From Hansfordia pulvinata (Eukaryota > Ascomycota > Sordariomycetes > Xylariales): a DNA stretch of 64,000 bases. The notes beneath the pieces were generated by a model that saw only the letters and a program-made list of their open reading frames with translations, had not been told where the DNA came from and did no database searches. The position numbers were made by a program, and so were the translations under genes. The stretch spans positions 1,240,001 through 1,304,000 of the forward strand of contig BJKQ01000002.1 of NCBI GenBank assembly GCA_006538405.1, given 5' to 3'. Below are positions 55,749 to 64,000 of the stretch, piece after piece; position 1 is the first letter of the stretch; every line of letters begins with the position of its first letter.

Positions 55749-57969
55749 CTGGTCATCTTCAACATCTATTGATGATATCGCATCATCACATCACAACAGC
55801 CCGAGGCCAGCCGGAGCGGAGTCTCCCAAGACAAGACAGGTCCCTGGCGTCTCACACCGCGAGTCCGCCACCCCCACGGCCGCGGCATCTTGCGCTCGAC
55901 ACATGTCGGCCCCTCCCTCTCCCTCCTCTTCTCTATCGACGAGCCGCTCAGCCCTGTCCGCTCCCGCACGTGCCGGTGGTGGCGAGATCTCAGACACTCG
56001 ATTGGCCACCGCCCTGGGATCGAAAATTCTGCGGAGATGAGGATCTGAAATGTCCCGGGACGCAAGTGCCGTGGCGGTATCCATCCGAGTACGCGTATCC
56101 CATCCCGCCGCCGCCGCCCGCTGTTACGAGTAGTCCTGCAAGTACTCACACGAGTATGCCAACACTGTCACAGGTGTGAGGGTGGATATTCGCACACCTC
56201 CAAGGTGAGCCCCTTGATGTTAGCTCCCGAGGCTGAGCACACGAGTACCAGGTAGTAGGGAAGGGAAGGAAAAGAAGACCGAAGAAAAAGTAACGAGTAT
56301 TACTAAAGTAACCTGACTCGGGGTGTCAAACCACTTTTCTGATAGCAAGACAGCCGCATACTCGTACACAGCCGCACAGCCGCGCCCGTCGTCCTCCACC
56401 CGCAGATCAGGCATACGATTAGCACAGAGGTTGGACCCGTGCCTTTTTTTTTTTTTTGAACGCTGGAACCCAACATCTACTTGCGCGGTGCCCGACTGGC
56501 TTGTCTGGTCCGTTATCCAGAGCGCGGTGGCGGACCTTGGGCCTCACGTCCTAGCCACCCCTGACACCGAGCCCCGTTGGCCCTGGCGACCCTGTCGGAC
56601 AAGGCCAGAGCCTGCCTCGAGGGGGAAGACAAGCTTTGGGCTGGATGTTTGCAGCCCACTTGTCTGCATAGGCAGATGCAGACGCGGGACTGCCAGTGCG
56701 GGTGCAGGCGAGTGCAGGCGGGCCGCGTCTCTTCGGCAAGCGGAGCCCTTCGACAGGGCCACTTTCACCCAAAGGCGCCCCTCATTTGCTTCCAATTTTA
56801 ACCGCACCCTGCGTGCCTGCGTGCCTGCGCACAGTACTCGTAGACAAGCATCCATGTGCGGGCCGCAGGGACGCCTGGGAGGAGCAACATTGCTTTTTCT
56901 TTTTTCTCTCGCTCTCTTCCGCGCGCTCTTCTTCTTGTCTATTCTTCACACTCTCCCCCTTTGGCTGGCGCCCTTTTTCAGGGGGACCCTGACCGACCCG
57001 CGAGACTACGAGAACGGGACGGGACGAGCTGCCCGCAGCACGAGGCTTTAGCTGCATGGAAGCGGGCTCGTCCCTACGAGACGAGCACCCGCCCGTATCA
57101 CAGGCCTACTGGGACGTCACCGACGGCTGGGCATCCACGAGTGCCATGGCGTACGAGCCATACCGGGGCACAGGGGCCCAAGGTGGAAACCAGCCGCACA
57201 CGAGTGCTCGGCGCATGCGAGAGGTACTCCATGAGGTAGGCACAACGAGGCTCGATCTACTCGTACTCCGTCGGTTCGGTCGTCACATGTCTCCCTCCCA
57301 GCTTGCTGGACCTGTTTCCCTGCCCTTCTTCCTTCTCCTCCCACCATCAGCACCACCATCTTCATTCATGATCATTATGACCACCACCACCAACGCCGCC
57401 GGATCCGTTTCGAGAGGTGATCCGCGCGTTTCCACTGGCCCGAGGTACCAATCGACGGAAGACGACGGCTCTGCATGACCAGCCTGCAGACTGCAACAAT
57501 GGTCCATGCAGGCCCGCGGACAGCCGCCGCTCGCCCAGCATGTGAAATGGCAAGCAACGACGGTGAGTTCTCTCTTCGCGACCTCTGCAAGTGTCCCGAT
57601 GCTCGGTCATCCGTGCGGAAAGGGGGGAGGGGGGGATCTCGCGTATCCAGAACCAATGCCGTCAGTTCTTTCTCCAGGACGCCAATCGCGCCGCGCCCTT
57701 GGCTGCGGCAGCCAGTGCGTCCTGTGCTGTGCTGTTGGCTGTTTGCGGTCTCGCGCCGGCGCCGTGGTTGGGGGGAATGACCACAGCGATGATGTCATGG
57801 GAATGCCGCCTCTTTGGCTCGTCCTCGTACCTGGACACTCGCCGCATCCATTGGTTGGAGTATCTTCATTATCCCCTGCAATTGGAGTCCTGTCTTGCAG
57901 GCTTCGTAGCGTCAGCGCCCGCTCCTTTGATCGGTGCAAGATTCACACGAACAATGCACTCCAATCGTA

Positions 57970-57979
57970 CGAGTACTCG
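57970..57979. repeat. Copy of TACGAGTACTCGTA palindrome family
   Basis: A 10-bp palindrome, CGAGTACTCG, preceded by GTA, so the left arm of the longer element is intact while the right arm has diverged. Confidence 0.65.
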
Positions 57980-59397
57980 CACACCCAGCTGGGTATAGGG
58001 ATTGTCATGAAGTCGCGCTACTCAAGACCGCAATACAATCATTAACGTCCAGCAGACACCTATCCGCTGGGCCTATTCCTACAAGGACTTCGGTACGTTG
58101 GGAGGTATGAGTACAATCTCAAAACTGACGGGGCTCATAACAAGCATCCAATGCTAACGAGACTGGGTGCCCTACTCGTAGTCGTTGGTACCTACCTACT
58201 GACTTTTACGTGGGAAGGTACTCGTACCGCTGTCTCGGGTCTCCAGGGCGTGTCACGCAGTACGGCAAACGTGCAGGAGACGAATGGATCTTCACCAAAA
58301 AACCGCATACGAACACCAAGTATATATACCTACTCGTACGCACTTTCCGCCACTGCCGTGGGCACGGGCAGTACGTACGAGTACAAGTAACTGACCTGAA
58401 CCCTGGGATCGAGGCGGGTTCCGACTGGGAATGCGAAACACTGCATCCCATCCATGTGGGCGGAGCCTCACTCTCCCATCCATCCGCCTTCTTCTTCTTT
58501 TTCCCTTCTTCTTCTTCTTCGTCGTCGTTTCCTTCCATGTCTCTCGCGGCAGAACAGGCCACCCTGGCGAGCAACCAGCGAGAAGCTTTTTTCGCAAATG
58601 GCCAAGGCAGCTCAAGGTGACCCAAGGCATGTACTCTACTCGTAAGCACCTACGAGGGCCTCTCGAGGAAAGAAGAGAGCAACACTCGTGGTGATCAAGA
58701 AGAAGGGAAACTGGGCGCAACTAGGGGGAGTGACCGCCGAAATACCAAACCCCCCGGAACCAATCACAGCTCATCTGCTTATCGCAGCCCGCCTCGTCCC
58801 TTAATGTGTCTGCTGCCGTGTACGTGCGTGTCCGCATCGCTGGCGAGGGAAAAGGGGAAGGGGGGCGCCGGCTTTGCCAGCGACCTGGAACTTGTGATAC
58901 GAGTGCACACACAACGCAGAGGCTCCTCCTACGAGTACGCCGCTCCTCTCATCAATCTACGGAGCACGACAGCCTCCCCTCCCCCTGGCCTGGACCGGAA
59001 AACGTGTGTCGACCACGGGCTGTGACTGGCCCCGCGCGCCAGTCCCAGGCTCGAGGGCGCCGAGGTTACCTCGGCGCCCTGGCCAGCGTCGCATCCAACG
59101 GCACGCAGCTCAGGCACCAAGTGTAGGTACGGAACTCCCGCCCACCGCCAAGGGGGGGGGACAATACCATGCTGCGGGAACCAGAAAAAGCACTACCGGC
59201 CGCGGCGGCAGGGGGAAAGCGTGTCACAGTCGCGCCCCCTCCCGGACTGGCATCTGACGGTTATTAACCCTGCGCGTCGATATCTATTACATACTCCGTA
59301 CTGCTACTGCTACTGCCAACTAGCACGTGCGCTTGGTGGGTATCTTCGAGTAGGACGGCACAGCCAGCTATGGCGACAAGGGCCCAGACCACGAAAA

Positions 59398-59418
59398 GGG
59401 GGGGGGGGGGGGGGGGGG
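59398..59418. repeat. G21 homopolymer tract
   Basis: A pure run of 21 G on the plus strand, about 700 bp downstream of the SSL2 stop codon. Run length is likely to be approximate in the assembly. Confidence 0.85.
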
Positions 59419-60120
59419 TTGTTTAAAGACGCGTGCCGCCGGCGAGTGTCTCTGCGCTTCTGCGAGTGCGTGCTCGTAGGTATGCCCAACCTGTCCCTGG
59501 GACAATGTTGGGCCAAGGGTCGTTCAAAGTGCCTCGACCTCTCGCAGGGTCGCGGGTAGATCTGACTTGGCATACCAGACAGTAATCCTCCTCAGGGCAA
59601 CGCCTACCGTACCTGTCCTCTGCCCCGTTCCAGTCGCTGCCTTGCGAGCTGTAGAAAGACAAGCAACGAAGGGACCGGTGCTTCTCAGCTAGGTTCACAC
59701 AGACCAGAGCCAACTTGGAGCCATGCGGCACGGGCCGCGTTCCGATGTCTACCTACCTGGCCCCAGCAGAGTTGAGCAAGAGACCGCTCACCGACTCTGC
59801 CCTTTCTTCTTATCTTACCTTGGGTACTCGTACTCTCGCCTCAATACATCTACGTGTACTCTGAAGCACATTCACGTCATGCCTGCGCGCCACTTTATGC
59901 GTAAATGGTGTTGTTCTCAATTTGATCCGCTCTGATGAATGCTGTCGTCCCAAATCGTCAGGGCTGAGCCTGGCCACTCTTACTAAACAAACTCCTTGCA
60001 TGCGCCACCCGGTCCCATCCAATGCCCACTCATCACTGCAGCAAGTACACACTCGTACATTCGGGGAAATCCCTCTTTCATGGTGCGACCCATCGATTCG
60101 CTCGTCTCCTACGCGCCCCA

Positions 60121-62686
60121 TTACTGCTCCCCTTCTCGGGCATCCTTGACCTTCTGCTTGTCTCTCTGCAACTTCTTGAAAAATGTGCTCTGCGGGCCTG
60201 CCTTCTTCTTGAGATGTTTGTTGGCACTCTTCTTCTGTTCGATGTAGGCCATGTCTTGACCACCACTCAGCTCGCCCAGCATACCAGCAGTGCGCTTGAC
60301 GCCACGGCGCTTCTTGCCACCGGTCCAAAACAGATCGTCGGCCACATCGTCCTCGTCCAGTGCTCTCTTGGACTCCGTATCCATGACAACCTTTTGGAGA
60401 AGCTCGCGGCGCTCTTGGGGACTTGCAAAGACAAGCCCTTCAAGCTTCTCCATGCCGGCTAGCTGGGTAATGACCTTGAACGAGTAGCCCTGGTCGACCA
60501 AGAAGGCTTGTCTCTTGGTCGAGTAGTACATCTCGGCCGTGTCTTTGGAGACAAGCGAGTAGAAGAAAGCATTGAAACCCTCATCGGCTCGGCGTTTGGC
60601 TCGGAGAATGCGGCCCAGGCGCTGTGCTTCTTGACGCCGCGATCCGTAGTGTGAAGAGATCTGGATGAGACACGTGGCCTCCGGAAGGTCCAACGACGTA
60701 TCTCCGATCTTGGACAGAAACACAGTCTTGACACTCGGGTTGTGCATGAAGTTCTCCAAGATGTGCATGCGCTCAGTGTTGCTGGTCGAGCCGCAGATAT
60801 AGGCCTTGCCCAGGGCAAGCGCAACTTGTTTCAGCGCATAGACATTGTCAGAGAAGACAATGATCTTGTCACCACGTTGCTCATGGTACTGGATAAGGAA
60901 CTGGGCAGCTTGAACTTTGCGGGGGTTCATGACGTAGAGGTTGGCCTTCAAGCCCCTGTCTGTCGACCGGAGGTACTCGTCATAGAACTCGGTGGTCATC
61001 GGACACCAGACCTCGGCGCACTGCACCTTCGCGATATGTCCCTGCTCGGACAGTTCCATCCAGTTCGCTTCGTACAGTTTGGGTCCGATGAGGAAATTCA
61101 AGTCTTGGATCTTGTCGTCTTCTCTGAGGAGGGTCGCAGTGAGGCCAAGCTTGGCGTGGCTCTTGATTGAACTGGACACCTTGCGGAAAATGTTGGCTGG
61201 CACCACGTGAACCTCGTCAAGCAACATGAGACCCCACTCGCGGCCCGTCAGGAAGTCCATCATTTTCTGGGAGTCGTGGGCTCTCTTGCCGGATTGCGTC
61301 ACCATGGGGTAGGTTGTAACGATGATGCCTGTGTTGCCGGGGAATTTGGTTTTGCTGTCCGCAGTGAACACGGCAATATCTCTTGGTTCGATGTTGCACC
61401 ACTTGAGGAACTCTTGACGCCACTGATGCGCAGACATGGTGCTGGTGCAGAGGACGATGCAGCCCTTCTTGATTGTACAAGCAGCCGTGATGCCGACTAG
61501 GGTCTTGCCTGCGCCGCACGGCAGAACAATAATGCCACTCTTGGCTCGTCCATTTCCGAACATCTTGCTGAGACTCTTCTCTTGGTAGCTTCGGATCTGT
61601 GTGGCGGGGCGCAAGTCGATCACCAGATTCGCGTTTCTGACGTCATTTCGGAAATCGTATTCCTCCAGCATAGGATATTGAATCTCCAGGCAGCGTTTCT
61701 GCACAACCTCCACAGCAGTGTCGGGAATCTCGAAGGCGTGCACGGCATCCTGGTTATCGTCGTCATCCTCTTCTCTGAGGGCGCTGAAGGGATCCTTCTT
61801 GCTCTGGTCTTCAGCCTCGCCCTGGGTTTTGTCGCCTTGCTGGATCTGGGCTTGCTGGACACCAGCGGCGTTGGATGTGCCGGGAATGACCAGACCAGCC
61901 ATGGCCGGGGCGGACGAGACAGTCTCGGTGCCCTGGACACGGCAAGGCCCGATGACGGGGTCTTTGAGGAGCTTCTGGAGAACGTCGGGATCGTTGCTTT
62001 CAATGAAATATTTCGTGTCCTTGATGACAAGCTTGACTTTCCCATAACTAGAGGCGCAACTGCGAATGAATGAGGAGATGGATTCGGGCAGTGGCGTCTT
62101 CGAGAAGCGTTCCAGAGTGTTGACAATATCCTGGGGCTGCAGGCCGACGGAGACGGCCGCATACAGACTGTGCGTGGTGAGGGAGTACTCGTGCAGGAAC
62201 GTTGGGCGGGATAGTGGCTCGGCTACTGTTATGAGGAAGTCCTTTGCCTGGTCGGCGAGGGGGCTGAAGTTTTCGAGGATAATGCGCCCGCGCTGGGGGT
62301 CGATCCATATCGGTCGGCTCTTGTAGTCGGGCTTGAGGGGGAGGTAGGAGAAGTCACGCTTGCCATCGCCAAAGTAACGAGAGGCACTGTCGACGGGACC
62401 ACGGATGTGTTTGTCCTGGTAGGCGGCGAGGGTGAAGCGGTCGACGGCCTTCTGGATCTCTTCCTCGTTCTCGGGGGGCTCGGCGGCGGGTGCAGCAGAG
62501 GAGGCTGCGTCGTCTTCGCTGTCGAGATCGCGGGGGGTGCCAGGGCCGGGAGTCGAGGTTGCGGATGCCCTGCCGGACTTGGAAGCGCCGACTACGGCTG
62601 CTGCGTGGGCGTCAGCATTGACCGGCGGTGCGTCGCGATGCATGGGAGGTCAACTTACGTGCCGCCGCCTTTCTCTTGGGCCCCAT
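60121..62686 (-). CDS. SSL2: TFIIH subunit and DNA repair helicase Ssl2/Rad25 (XPB)
   Basis: Exons on the minus strand are 62686-62659 and 62600-60121, with a 58-nt intron (GTAAGT, GCTGAC branch, CAG). The product is 835 residues and begins [10 protein letters not shown]. An acidic/Ser-rich N-terminus is followed by the XPB damage-recognition region ([37 protein letters not shown]). The helicase core comes next: motif [12 protein letters not shown] near residue 370, the DEVH box LLDEVHVV near 470, [11 protein letters not shown] (containing the RED motif), motif [16 protein letters not shown], and motif [13 protein letters not shown] near 668. It is the ATP-dependent 3'-5' translocase of TFIIH, opening promoters for RNA polymerase II and DNA around lesions in nucleotide excision repair. 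The frame is intact. The open frame extends upstream in the intron (MHRDAPP...), but the spliced start matches the family's basic MGPKRK-type N-terminus better. Confidence 0.95.
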
Positions 62687-64000
62687 GACTGTGCGAAGCT
62701 CGCCGGAGCGGCGCCTGTCCTACCACCGGCGCCCTTCAGAAGCCGTCCCCTGTCCGCGTGCAAGCTCGGACTGTGCGGCGAGGCGTAGTGACGAGTGTGG
62801 GTTGATGCGGTGCGGTCGTGGTGGTCGGGGGAGACAGCTGAAGCGGTGGTGATGGGAAGCTGAGGCAGAGGCGACAATGGGCTGGACGGTGCCGCAGGTA
62901 ACCTTTTCTGCGCAAGCCGGGACTCGCTGACTAAAGAGCGGTAGGCTGGTCGGTATAGGTACCATCTACCTCGATCAGGAGTCCTACAAGTCGGGGTTCA
63001 GTCGGGTGTCGGCGATGTCCGCTTGGATGAGTCAAGCTGGGACTTGGATGCGACGTTGGCAGCCTGGGCGACGCTGATGACGGCAGGAGCGTCGACGTTT
63101 ATCCAATGACTTGGCAGGCAAGCACGGCAGGTCCCAGGCGGCGGAGCCGGGCTCGGGCTGTCGGCCAATCGGGCGGCTTCCATCGGCCTCTGAGGCTGCG
63201 CTGGGTGCGAGCACTCGCAACTCCGGGGCTGTTTACCTGCCTAGCAGAGGCTTCTTCAGCAGCCCTCTCCAGAAGCTTTACGGCTGCACACCACCGCAGC
63301 AGCTCCTGGAACCAGGCACGCCAGGGCAACGGCCTACCTTCAATCCAGAGTGGAGTGCAGTTGGAAGTTACCTCATACGAGTACACGTACTTGCCGATAA
63401 TGGGTGGCAACTGCCAATTCAATTCTCTAGAAACTTTTCTGGCATATGCATGAATAACCCAGAATTATTGTTGATTGCTAAATGATCAGGCACTGCTGGC
63501 TCTGTCGAAATGCCCCCTTATTTCTGAAGACACAACGTGAGGTGAACAGGTACGGTAATGTAGGTGTCGGAATTATCTGACCGAACTCTGAGGGTTCATC
63601 AATCTCAGCAGCACATCAAACCCGTCAGATCCATAGAAGAATCGATTGCACAGGTTTCTCGCATCCAGCGCATTACGTTTGCCTACATATAGGCAGGAAC
63701 CATACGTGTTTATCTCGAGGCTCCCAAGAAGCTACTGGTCTCCTGCGTTGCCATGAGCTTTCTAATGCGCAGAGAGTCATGCAATTACCCCTCTGACCAG
63801 CGTCGCCTTCCACGCCCGGGGTAATGAAGCATGTCTGATGCCAAACTTCCTGCACGATTGTATCCAAAATACCGACAAAAACGTCAAGATTGTCGACTTA
63901 GCACAGCGTCAAGCGCGGGCCGGCTGTCAAAATCACTAGGGTCCCTGCGTCCTGCTGCCAGTTTATTATGTAGAGCACACATGCAGAAGGTCTCTTCTGA
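62687..64000. other. Upstream of SSL2 to the right edge
   Basis: This holds the SSL2 promoter, a TAGGTACC element near 62955 and a TACGAGTACACGTA element near 63378. From about 63380 to the edge the DNA is AT-richer, with no gene-like frame. A gene continuing beyond the edge cannot be ruled out. Confidence 0.55.

Larger units (their letters stand above)
52684..60120. other. 7.4 kb sparse region between TRK1 and SSL2
   Basis: The TRK1 promoter and 5' leader occupy the left end and the 3' flank of SSL2 the right. No coding signal is convincing. The stretch is the richest part of the window for TACGAGTA/TACTCGTA elements (for example 54834, 54947, 55467, 55731, 56242, 56360, 56833, 57260, 57970, 58215, 58330, 58375, 58930, 59825). 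It also has a GTG microsatellite (53782-53814), a T12 run near 56445 and a G21 tract (59398-59418). Confidence 0.55.

Noticed and set aside
1..64000. Secondary-metabolite cluster, mobile element or defence system
   Set aside because: No polyketide or non-ribosomal peptide synthase, terpene cyclase, P450, transposase, reverse transcriptase or NLR-type motif was seen. All identified genes are housekeeping-type or generic conserved proteins.

Overview
The window looks like chromosomal DNA from a filamentous ascomycete, probably a hypocrealean (Sordariomycete) mould. It is GC-rich. Its genes have short introns of about 54-330 bp with GTAAGT-type donors and CTGAC/CTAAC branch sites, the intergenic spaces run to many kilobases, and every recognisable product is a conserved fungal housekeeping protein. 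The order-level placement is an inference from gene style, not from a search.

Layout from left to right: the 5' part of RAD23 (minus, cut by the left edge); a four-helix membrane protein (2136-3719, minus); an 11.9 kb stretch with no convincing gene; mitochondrial GABA transaminase (15617-17122, plus) converging on the histone H3K36 methyltransferase SET2 (17881-20906, minus); a 7.2 kb sparse region with one possible decayed gene; an AT-hook/Myb-like protein (28098-29239, plus) converging on a BMT5-like 25S rRNA methyltransferase (30736-31964, minus); a large basic/proline-rich nuclear-type protein (35475-38815, plus) converging on the SUMO E1 subunit AOS1 (39875-41844, minus); an unnamed beta-sandwich-like protein (43937-45995, plus) followed in tandem by ribosome anti-association factor TIF6/eIF6 (47148-48216, plus), which converges on the potassium transporter TRK1 (49839-52683, minus); a 7.4 kb sparse region; and the TFIIH helicase SSL2/XPB (60121-62686, minus).

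The genes do not form a biosynthetic or defence cluster. Several share broad themes: DNA repair and transcription (RAD23, SSL2, SET2), ribosome biogenesis (BMT5-like, TIF6), SUMO activation (AOS1) and chromatin-type DNA binding (the AT-hook and RGG/AT-hook proteins). Convergent pairs with 0.8-1.6 kb between stop codons are the dominant arrangement.

Two patterns stand out. First, five of the eleven gene models can be completed only by correcting single-base frame breaks (ten in all), almost every one next to a short G or C run. After correction each spliced length becomes a multiple of three and ends in a plausible conserved C-terminus. This points to residual indel errors in the assembly rather than pseudogenes. 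Second, the intergenic DNA is strewn with a palindromic family around TACGAGTACTCGTA (two perfect 18-bp copies), a TAGGTA/CCTA family, and long pure G or C tracts. I found no clearly novel gene system. The palindrome family and the protein at 43937-45995 are the best candidates for something undescribed.
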